Shown in pieces: positions 7,111 through 12,904 of a stretch of 12,904 nucleotides of DNA. The notes below the pieces were generated by a model. The model was not told where the DNA came from. It did no database searches and saw only the letters and a program-made list of their open reading frames with translations. Positions within the stretch are counted from its first letter, which is position 1. Every line of letters begins with the position of its first letter. Made by a program: the position numbers and the translations under genes. Source of the stretch: JBGPLH01 sp041486365 [NCBI: Thermodesulfobacteriota bacterium]. Its GTDB lineage: Bacteria; JAUYMQ01. The DNA lies in contig JBGPLH010000059.1 in assembly GCA_041486365.1 (NCBI GenBank), forward strand, positions 1 to 12,904, read 5' to 3'.

Positions 7111-8142
7111 ATGAGCGTCACGAAACCGAAACGTCAGGTCGCCATGGTGATGGACCTGAACAAGTGCATCGGCTGCCAGACCTGCACGATCGCCTGCAAG
7201 CGGCTCTGGACCCGCGAAGAAGGCATGGAGTACATGTGGTGGAACACGGTGAACACCCAGCCGGGCGGCGGGACGCCCCGTGACTGGGAAAAGATGGGCG
7301 GCGGGTTCAAGGAGGGCGAGGCCCAGTCCGGCCGCCTCCCCACGCGCGAGGACTTCGGCGACGCCTGGGAGTTCAACTACCAGGAGGTCTTCTACGGCGG
7401 CAAGGGCGACTCGGTCCACCTGAAGGTGGTGGGCGAGGAGCCCAAGTGGGGGCCCAACTGGGACGAGGACCAGGGCGCCGGCGAGTATCCCAACTCCTAC
7501 TACTTCTACCTGCCGCGAATCTGCAACCACTGCACCCATCCGGCGTGCCTCGAGGCCTGCCCGCGCAAGGCGATCTACAAGCGCAAGGACGACGGCATCG
7601 TCCTGATCGATGACCAGCGCTGCCGCGGTTACCGTTTCTGCATGGAGGCGTGTCCCTACAAGAAGATCTACTTCAACGAGGCCAAGAAGGTCGCCCAGAA
7701 GTGCATCTTCTGCTTCCCCCGGATCGAACAGGGCGTGACGACCGCCTGCTCGCGCCAGTGCCCGGGCCGCGTGCGATTCGTGGGCTATCTCGACGACCCG
7801 GCGGGTCCCATCCACAAGCTCGTGAAGCAGTGGAAGGTGGCGATCCCGCTCCACCCCGAGTTCGGCACCGAGCCCAACGTGTTCTATGTGCCGCCCATCG
7901 CCCCGCCCGCCTTCGACGCGAACGGGAACATCGACGAGACGAAGCCGCGGATCCCCATGGAGTACCTTCGATCGCTCTTCGGTCCCGCGGTCGATGAGGC
8001 GCTCGCCACGCTCAAGGGCGAGATGGCCAAGACGCGGGCTGGCGGCAAGTCGGACCTGATGGACGTCCTGATCGCCTATAAATGGACCGACATGTTCAAA
8101 CCGTTCGATCGCGATCCCGCGACGATCGTCTGGAAGACCTGA
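7111..8142 (+). CDS. Four-cluster iron-sulfur (beta) subunit, NarH/EbdB/SerB family
   Basis: A 343-residue ferredoxin-like subunit that passes electrons between the molybdenum subunit and the heme subunits. The cysteines fall in four groups: Cys19/22/25/29; Cys138/141/146/150; Cys171/177/181; and Cys198/201/213/217. The third group reads CRGYRFCMEACP, with Tyr174 where a fourth Cys would be. In this family that position marks a [3Fe-4S] cluster, with the other clusters [4Fe-4S]. There is no signal peptide, as usual for beta subunits, which ride out with the Tat-tagged alpha subunit. GAAGGGAG lies 6 nt before ATG 7111. It is the only beta gene in an operon with two catalytic subunits. It is separated from the second by 138 nt holding a strong RNA stem. 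Confidence 0.95.
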   Translation: MSVTKPKRQVAMVMDLNKCIGCQTCTIACKRLWTREEGMEYMWWNTVNTQPGGGTPRDWEKMGGGFKEGEAQSGRLPTREDFGDAWEFNYQEVFYGGKGDSVHLKVVGEEPKWGPNWDEDQGAGEYPNSYYFYLPRICNHCTHPACLEACPRKAIYKRKDDGIVLIDDQRCRGYRFCMEACPYKKIYFNEAKKVAQKCIFCFPRIEQGVTTACSRQCPGRVRFVGYLDDPAGPIHKLVKQWKVAIPLHPEFGTEPNVFYVPPIAPPAFDANGNIDETKPRIPMEYLRSLFGPAVDEALATLKGEMAKTRAGGKSDLMDVLIAYKWTDMFKPFDRDPATIVWKT

Positions 8143-8147
8143 CTGGC

Positions 8148-8232
8148 GGGCCGGGAGGCGCGCTTTTCCGGAGAGCGACGAGCAGGCCCGGAATGGCGCA
8201 CGGGGGTGAATGCCAGGCGTGCCTCCCGGCCC
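8148..8232 (+). repeat. Strong intra-operon stem-loop between beta and alpha 2
   Basis: The 16-nt arms 8148-8163 and 8217-8232 pair throughout with one G.U. The first is GGGCCGGGAGGCGCGC and the second GCGTGCCTCCCGGCCC. Two further pairs (one a wobble) extend the stem inward. Within the loop, TTCCGG (8166-8171) pairs with CCGGAA (8188-8193) and TGGC (8194-8197) with GCCA (8212-8215), giving a branched structure of about 85 nt. No T-run follows. It begins 6 nt after the beta stop codon and ends 48 nt before the alpha 2 start. Confidence 0.75.
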
Positions 8233-8280
8233 CCTTCTTCCCTGGCGATCCGCGCGCAGGGGAGCCCGAGGCGGACCTCG

Positions 8281-11148
8281 ATGCCTGACTCCAGGATCAC
8301 GCGGCGGGCGTTTCTGCTTGCCGCCGGCGTCACCAGCGTCTCCCTGGCCCTGTGGAAGCTCGCGCCTCGCAAGGCGGGGCTTCCTGCCTCTCCCCGTCAC
8401 GGCACCCTCCCGATCACACCTCCGCTCTACGGCGGCTTCGAAGACCTCTACCGCAAGCGCTGGACCTGGGACCGGGTCACCGCCGGAGCGCACCTCCGCG
8501 TGAACTGCATCTCCACCTGCGCCTTCGACCTCTACATCAAGGACGGCATGGTCCTGCGCGAGGAGCAGGCGGCCGTCTACAAGCAGTCGAGCCCCGATGT
8601 TCCCGACTACAACCCCCGCGGGTGCAACAAGGGGGCCTGCTACAGCGAGCTCACCTACGCTCCGAACCGGATCAAGTACCCACTCCAGCGCGTGGGCGAG
8701 CGCGGCTCCGGCAAGTGGAAGCGCATCTCCTGGGACGAGGCGCTTGATCGCGTCGCCGAGGGGATCGTGCGGGCGGCGAAGGATCACGGCCCGGAGTCGA
8801 TCGTCTACGACCACGGCACGACGAACATCGACTTCGGCCCCGGGACGGCCTCGGAAATGCGCCTCTTCTCGCTCCTGGGCGCCACGATCATCGATTCCTG
8901 GGCGGGCGTCGGCGACATGCCGATGGGCGCGGTGCAGACCTGGGGCATGTTCAACGTGGACGGGACGAGCGACGACTGGTTCCGCTCGGACTACATCGTG
9001 GTCTGGGCCGGCAATCCCGCCGTCACGCGGATCCCCGAGGCTCATTTCCTCCACGAGGCGCGGTACCGTGGCGCACGGCTGGCGGTCGTGGCGCCCGACT
9101 ACAGCCCCACGGCGATCCACGCGGATCTCTGGGTACCCGTCGAGCCTGGCGCCGACGCGGCCATCGCGCTCGCCTGCGCCCAGGTCATCGTGGACGAGGG
9201 GCTCGTGAAGGAGGACTACGTCCGCGAGCAGACCGACCTCCCCTTCCTCGTCCGGGAGGACACGGGACGCTTCCTGCGGCAAGCCGATCTCAAGAGGGGC
9301 GGATCGGAGGAGCGCTTCTATTTCTTCGACGAGGTCGCCGGCCGGATCGCGGAGGCGCCGGGCACCGCCGGGCGCGCGCGCGGCTCGCTCAGGCTCGGGA
9401 AGACGCGCCCCTCCCTCGCGGGCGCCCGCCCCGTGACGCTCGCCGACGGCAGGACCGTGAACGTGCGACCCGTCTTCGACCTCCTGCGCGAGGAGCTTTC
9501 CCGCCACACGCCGGAGCAGGTGGCGCAGACCACCGGCACTTCGCCTTCCGTCATTCGCGCGCTGGCGCGCGGCATCGGCAAGGCGCCCGCCGCGATGATC
9601 ATCGCCTCCTGGGGCGCCTGCAAGCACTACCACAGCGACCTCGCGATGCGCGCGATGATCCTCCTCATGGCCCTCACCGGAAACCAGGGAAAGCCGGGCG
9701 GCGGCCTGCGCGTCGCGGCCTGGTGGACGCTGACGGGCTTCGAGGAGCTCTCGGCGGGAAAACAGCAGGGACTCCTCGCGAAGATCGCCATCAAGGTCCT
9801 CGGGCACGCCCCCGCCCGCGCGGCGGAGGAGTTCTACACCAAGGAGACGCGCAAGCGCCCCTTCTCCCCTTCCTCCCTCTTCCTGCACGTCCACGGCGGC
9901 CTGGACCGGGTGGCAGGCCGGCCCGGCCTGGGCGATCCGACCCAGGGCGTCTCGATGAACGACGCGCTCGGGGAGGCCCTGGAGAAGAAGTGGGTCGACG
10001 TCCACCCGAAGCCGGGCCAGGACCCGAAGGTCTTCATCTTCACCGGACCCAACCCGCTGCGCCGCTGGCCGGCGCCCCAGGTGGTGCGCGAGACGCTGTG
10101 GCCCAAGCTCGACCTCGTCGTCTGCGCCAACTTCCGGATGTCCACCTCGGCGATGTACTCGGACATCGTGCTGCCGGCCGCGGGCTACTACGAGAAGATC
10201 GGGATCAAGTACTCGATGTCCTATCTCCCCTACATCGTCTTCGGCGACGCGGGGATGAAGCCGCTTTACGAGTCGCGGGACGAGTGGGACATCTTCGCGT
10301 CGCTGGCGGAGCGGATCCAGCAGAAGGCCCGGGCGCAGGGGGTCGGACGGCTGCCGGGGGCCCATCCGGATGCGGCGCCCTTCGACCGGATCCACGAGGC
10401 CTGGAGCGACGGCGGCCGCTTCCGGGAGGGGCACCCGGAGGAAGGGATGCAGTACATCCTCGACCGTTCGGACGTGACCGGGGGACTGACCTGGAAGGAG
10501 GCCGTGGAGCGCCGCGCCGTGCCCATTCGCACCAGCGGTCCCTACGCGCCCGTGAACGCCATCGGCTCCACCGTGCGCGGACTCGAGGTGGTGACGCCCT
10601 CGCAGTGGTTCACCGTGGAGAAGGAGCCCTGGCCCACGCTCACGGGTCGGCAGCAGTTCTACATCGATCACCCCTGGTACGTGAGGGCCGGGGAGGCGCT
10701 CCCCACTTCGAAGCCCTCGCCCGAGACCGGTGGGAAGCATCCGCTCCGTCTCACCGGAGGGCACACGCGCTGGAGCGTGCACACGATGTGGCGCGACCAG
10801 CGGCTCATGCTGAGGCTTCAGCGCGGGGAACCGGTGCTCTTCATCAATCCAGGCGACGCGGGGGCCCGCGGCATCGCCGATCACGATCTCGTCCGCGTCG
10901 GGAACGACATCGGCGCCTTCGAGGCCCACGCGAAGATCGCCCCGCCGATGCGCCCCGGGCAGGTGCACATCTATCACGCCTGGGAGCCCTTCCAGTTCCG
11001 CAACTGGCGCGGCGCCCACGAGCCGATCGCGTCGCCCTGGAAACCGATCCATCTCGTGGGAGACTACGGGCAGCTGCACTACCGGATGTACTACGGCGCG
11101 CCCGGCTTCCATCCGAGGGGCACCACGGTCGAAGTCACGCGGGCGTGA
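8281..11148 (+). CDS. Type II DMSO reductase family catalytic (alpha) subunit 2, Tat-exported
   Basis: A 955-residue paralogue of the first catalytic subunit. A twin-arginine signal (TRRAFLLAAG, 7-16) directs export. The FeS site is AHLRVNCISTCAF (His71, Cys76, Cys80) plus Cys115 in NPRGCNKGA, then KDGMVLREEQ. Asp212 in GDMPMGAVQ is the expected molybdenum ligand and resembles the GDxPxG context of other type II enzymes. YSDIVLPAAGYYEK and MRPGQVHIYHAWEPFQF match subunit 1 in the same order. I chose ATG 8281, preceded by GAGGCGGA, because it puts the Tat motif near the N-terminus. An in-frame GTG at 8206 would lie inside the stem-loop and add 25 residues. The gene is followed closely by the chaperone. 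The substrate is undetermined, and either an oxyanion reductase or a hydroxylating dehydrogenase is possible. Confidence 0.93.
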   Translation: MPDSRITRRAFLLAAGVTSVSLALWKLAPRKAGLPASPRHGTLPITPPLYGGFEDLYRKRWTWDRVTAGAHLRVNCISTCAFDLYIKDGMVLREEQAAVYKQSSPDVPDYNPRGCNKGACYSELTYAPNRIKYPLQRVGERGSGKWKRISWDEALDRVAEGIVRAAKDHGPESIVYDHGTTNIDFGPGTASEMRLFSLLGATIIDSWAGVGDMPMGAVQTWGMFNVDGTSDDWFRSDYIVVWAGNPAVTRIPEAHFLHEARYRGARLAVVAPDYSPTAIHADLWVPVEPGADAAIALACAQVIVDEGLVKEDYVREQTDLPFLVREDTGRFLRQADLKRGGSEERFYFFDEVAGRIAEAPGTAGRARGSLRLGKTRPSLAGARPVTLADGRTVNVRPVFDLLREELSRHTPEQVAQTTGTSPSVIRALARGIGKAPAAMIIASWGACKHYHSDLAMRAMILLMALTGNQGKPGGGLRVAAWWTLTGFEELSAGKQQGLLAKIAIKVLGHAPARAAEEFYTKETRKRPFSPSSLFLHVHGGLDRVAGRPGLGDPTQGVSMNDALGEALEKKWVDVHPKPGQDPKVFIFTGPNPLRRWPAPQVVRETLWPKLDLVVCANFRMSTSAMYSDIVLPAAGYYEKIGIKYSMSYLPYIVFGDAGMKPLYESRDEWDIFASLAERIQQKARAQGVGRLPGAHPDAAPFDRIHEAWSDGGRFREGHPEEGMQYILDRSDVTGGLTWKEAVERRAVPIRTSGPYAPVNAIGSTVRGLEVVTPSQWFTVEKEPWPTLTGRQQFYIDHPWYVRAGEALPTSKPSPETGGKHPLRLTGGHTRWSVHTMWRDQRLMLRLQRGEPVLFINPGDAGARGIADHDLVRVGNDIGAFEAHAKIAPPMRPGQVHIYHAWEPFQFRNWRGAHEPIASPWKPIHLVGDYGQLHYRMYYGAPGFHPRGTTVEVTRA

Positions 11149-11176
11149 TACACGCGGCCCAGTGAAGGAGCGTACG

Positions 11177-11854
11177 ATGGAAGCGATGGAGGAGACCGCG
11201 GTGGAGCTTTCAGGACTGGGTGAGGGGCCGGAGCGGCAGGCGGCGCGGCGCAGCGACCTGTACCGGCTGCTGGCGGGCGCCTTCTCCTTCCCGACGGCGG
11301 AGCTGGTGGAGGTCGTGGGTTCCGGGGAGCTGCGCGCCGCGCTCGCCGAGGCCGCCGCCGGGCTGCCCTATCCGATCGAATCCCCCGCATCCGATCCGCG
11401 CCTCGCGGATGCCGGGGCCGACGCGGACACCCTCGAGGTGGAATACATCCGGCTCTTCGACGTGGGGACGGGCGGCGGGCCTCCCTGCGCGCTCTACGGG
11501 GGCCACTGGAAGGGCGATCGCCTGCGCGTGATGGAGGAGGCGATCCGCTTCTATGAGCACTTCGGGCTGGGCATCCCGGATCCGCGCCCCGAGCTGCCCG
11601 ACCACATCACGGTGTCGCTAGAGTTCCTCCACTATCTCGCATTCCGGGAAACCGAGGCACGCAAGGCCGGCCAGGATCCTTCCGACTACGTTCGGGCCGA
11701 GCGTGACTTCCTGGACCGCCAGGTGCTCGGCTGGTTCCCGCTCGTTGCCCACAAGCTCACGGGCCAGCAGCCGCACCCCTTCTTCCAGGCGCTGGCCGAC
11801 TTCTCGCTCTCCTTCTTCCAGGCCGACCGGGAGTACCTCGCGCGGACCGCGTGA
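11177..11854 (+). CDS. TorD/NarJ/DmsD-type molybdoenzyme assembly chaperone
   Basis: A 225-residue all-helical cytoplasmic chaperone of the kind that binds the Tat signal of a catalytic subunit and holds it for molybdenum cofactor insertion before export. Visible marks are the early helix RSDLYRLLAGAFSFP (25-39), EYIRLF (89-94) with PPCALYGG (102-109), and LPDHITVSLEFLHYL (140-154), the region conserved in the TorD family. The start is ATG 11177, with GAAGGAG (11164-11170) 6 nt upstream. An in-frame GTG at 11162 would place that ribosome binding site inside the gene. It follows catalytic subunit 2 by 28 nt and is the last gene of the operon. There is one chaperone for two catalytic subunits, so it may serve both. 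Confidence 0.9.
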   Translation: MEAMEETAVELSGLGEGPERQAARRSDLYRLLAGAFSFPTAELVEVVGSGELRAALAEAAAGLPYPIESPASDPRLADAGADADTLEVEYIRLFDVGTGGGPPCALYGGHWKGDRLRVMEEAIRFYEHFGLGIPDPRPELPDHITVSLEFLHYLAFRETEARKAGQDPSDYVRAERDFLDRQVLGWFPLVAHKLTGQQPHPFFQALADFSLSFFQADREYLARTA

Positions 11855-11860
11855 GGACCC

Positions 11861-11888
11861 CCGTCTTCGCCCGGTGCGGCGACGAGGG
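11861..11888 (+). terminator. Possible weak terminator after the operon
   Basis: Seven bases after the chaperone stop, TCGCC (11867-11871) pairs with GGCGA (11878-11882). Interrupted outer pairs extend to 11861 and 11888. No T-run follows directly, and the first run of four T's is some 40 nt further on, so this is not a textbook intrinsic terminator. Confidence 0.3.
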
Positions 11889-11946
11889 CGCCCCGCGGCT
11901 CCTCCATAAATCGTCGGGCTTTTCCTCCACGTAGCGCGTGTAATCC

Positions 11947-11980
11947 CCTTCCCCATCGCGTCTCCCGCCCCGGGGGAAGG
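11947..11980. repeat. Inverted repeat, 8-bp perfect arms
   Basis: CCTTCCCC and GGGGAAGG are separated by 18 nt. It lies about 90 nt after the chaperone stop and could be a transcript 3'-end stem. No T-run follows on either strand, and the role is unknown. Confidence 0.4.
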
Positions 11981-12196
11981 CCCCCGCTCGGTCAATTGCT
12001 CTCGACCCCTACAGCCACCCGGAGCCCCTTCTCCGTTCCGAGGGCATGCCTGAGGACCGGCCGGGAACTCAAGCGACGGGCCTTAAAATCCTTAATAAAT
12101 TCAGGCAGAACGAGTTTTCAGGATGAGATGGACTCCCGACCTGGGGAGGACCGGTTGACCCTCCGCACGGGAATTCGACTCGACATGGATAATTTT

Positions 12197-12289
12197 TGTG
12201 ACACCTCTCCGCCGAACTCGCCACTAGCCAGTTGGGTGCGGTTTACCCTCACCCAAAATCCGAGTTCGATGGGACTCGGGGGGGTCACA
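12197..12289 (+). promoter_or_regulatory. Possible structured leader RNA: closing stem around two hairpins
   Basis: TGTGAC (12197-12202) pairs with GTCACA (12284-12289), extended by CC/GG after one mismatch. The enclosed part holds hairpin A, TTGGGTG (12232-12238) with CACCCAA (12250-12256), and hairpin B, CCGAGT (12260-12265) with ACTCGG (12274-12279). Together they form a three-way-junction-like fold ending 57 nt before the next start codon. Outside it are CTCCC/GGGAG (12133-12148) and GGGAT/ATCCC (12300-12313). I could not match it to a known riboswitch consensus, including the c-di-GMP, molybdenum cofactor and ZTP motifs as I remember them. Confidence 0.4.
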
Positions 12290-12346
12290 GGTGCCCGTCG
12301 GGATCGATATCCCCAAGGGTCCGATCACCGCCAAGAGGGAAGGCCT

Positions 12347-12904
12347 ATGCCGAAGCGATTAACCATTCTGTTATCGGCGCTCATTCTTCTCGTCACCCTT
12401 GTTCCCCAGGCCCACGCGAACGGTGTCCCGGTGAATCCCGGGACGACCCTCTCGTACCTTATCCAGCACAATGGCTATATCGTCCAGGGGGACAAACGGT
12501 TCAGTGATTTCTCCTTCACGGTGCAGACCTCGAATCCTGGAAAGACGTACTGCAACACTTCGGGACAGATAAAGGTATCCGGAGTCACCAAGGATGGAAA
12601 TAACGGACTCTCGTTCGTCCCGATCGGTTACGATAATTTGTTTTACGCATCACAGGGGGCCACACTCAAGATCGTCATCGGCTACAAGGTGACGGTTCTG
12701 GATCCGACCCAGGTCATCTCGGACATCCATCTCGTCATGGGAAGCACCACCAAGGGAGACGCGACCATTACCGTCACCGAGAAGGTGTACCAGGATGCGG
12801 CCCATATGGTCTTGCTCGGGCAGGCCCAGGTCACGAACCCGCCCCAGTCCTACGACTCGGACATGGTCGATCTGGCCCATACGGTCTCCATGGCATTCGT
12901 GACG
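12347..12904 (+). CDS. Secreted protein of unknown function (partial, C-terminus cut by window edge)
   Basis: The frame is open for 186 codons to the right edge with no stop. The N-terminus is a clear Sec signal peptide: a positive start (MPKR), a hydrophobic core over about residues 5-19 and a likely cleavage after AHA at 24. The mature part is rich in Thr, Val, Ser and Gly and looks like beta-strands. It includes GYIVQGDKRFSDFSF at about 44-58, a GDKxF pattern I associate with the N-termini of some secreted or PEP-CTERM-anchored proteins. Any C-terminal anchor lies beyond the window. GAGGGA 6 nt before ATG 12347 supports the start. Codons ending in A or T are more common than in the operon, which suggests a different history or expression level. 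It has no evident link to the molybdoenzyme, and I do not recognise its function. Confidence 0.75.
   Translation, partial: MPKRLTILLSALILLVTLVPQAHANGVPVNPGTTLSYLIQHNGYIVQGDKRFSDFSFTVQTSNPGKTYCNTSGQIKVSGVTKDGNNGLSFVPIGYDNLFYASQGATLKIVIGYKVTVLDPTQVISDIHLVMGSTTKGDATITVTEKVYQDAAHMVLLGQAQVTNPPQSYDSDMVDLAHTVSMAFVT

Larger units (their letters stand above)
11855..12346. other. Intergenic region without a convincing gene
   Basis: These 492 nt lie between the chaperone gene and the secreted-protein gene. I see no open frame with a plausible start and recognisable product. The region holds inverted repeats: CCTTCCCC at 11947-11954 with GGGGAAGG at 11973-11980, and a cluster from 12133 onward. It also has an A+T-richer patch around 12084-12105. 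Base composition shifts from the very G+C-rich operon to a more mixed one. A GATAAT at 12188-12193 is a possible -10 box but lacks a good -35. Confidence 0.7.

Noticed and set aside
8206-8280. GTG start at 8206 for catalytic subunit 2
   Set aside because: It would lie inside the stem-loop, lacks a good ribosome binding site and would add 25 residues before the Tat motif. ATG 8281 fits better.
6289-11112. A 1607-codon open frame on the minus strand opposite gamma, beta and alpha 2
   Set aside because: Long antisense frames are expected opposite G+C-rich genes with strong third-position bias. The translation is Arg/Gly/Val-rich without a recognisable domain, while the plus strand encodes clear families.
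12197-12289. CRP-like site formed by TGTGA and TCACA
   Set aside because: The halves are more than 80 nt apart rather than 6 nt, so they do not form a CRP site. An RNA stem is the better reading.
1-12904. tRNA, rRNA, CRISPR array, insertion sequence or integrase
   Set aside because: No direct-repeat array, transposase, terminal inverted repeat pair with an enclosed gene, or tRNA cloverleaf was seen on either strand.

Overview
The window is a G+C-rich stretch (about two-thirds G+C by eye, falling towards the right end) from a Gram-negative-type bacterium. The diderm assignment rests on two Tat-exported molybdoenzyme subunits, a membrane cytochrome b and a Sec-type secreted protein. Nothing in the sequence fixes the phylum. 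An Acidobacteria, Gemmatimonadota, Eisenbacteria or Deltaproteobacteria-like lineage is a guess.

Left (1-2458, minus strand): the last two steps of heme synthesis, ferrochelatase (hemH) followed 16 nt later by a HemY-type protoporphyrinogen oxidase that runs off the left edge. A divergent intergenic region (2459-2864) follows. It has a likely extended -10 promoter for hemH, a likely sigma70-type promoter for the rightward operon, and a perfect 16-bp palindrome just past the predicted rightward start point.

Centre (2865-11854, plus strand): a six-gene respiratory operon of the type II DMSO reductase family, the group that holds nitrate, selenate, chlorate and perchlorate reductases and ethylbenzene, DMS and steroid C25 dehydrogenases. 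The order is catalytic subunit 1 (Tat, FeS, Mo-bisMGD), four-helix cytochrome b, EbdC-like heme-b gamma subunit, four-cluster FeS beta subunit, catalytic subunit 2 (a divergent paralogue of subunit 1, also Tat), and a TorD/NarJ-type chaperone. The genes overlap or are tightly spaced, except that beta and catalytic subunit 2 are separated by 138 nt holding an 85-nt RNA structure with a 16-bp stem.

The most natural reading is that two catalytic subunits, both apparently intact, share or alternate on one beta/gamma electron-transfer module. Electrons would then pass to or from the quinone pool through the cytochrome b. The substrate cannot be read from the sequence.

Right (11855-12904): about 490 nt without a convincing gene but rich in inverted repeats. 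A possible enclosed two-hairpin leader lies just upstream of a secreted protein gene that is cut by the window edge and whose base composition differs from the rest.
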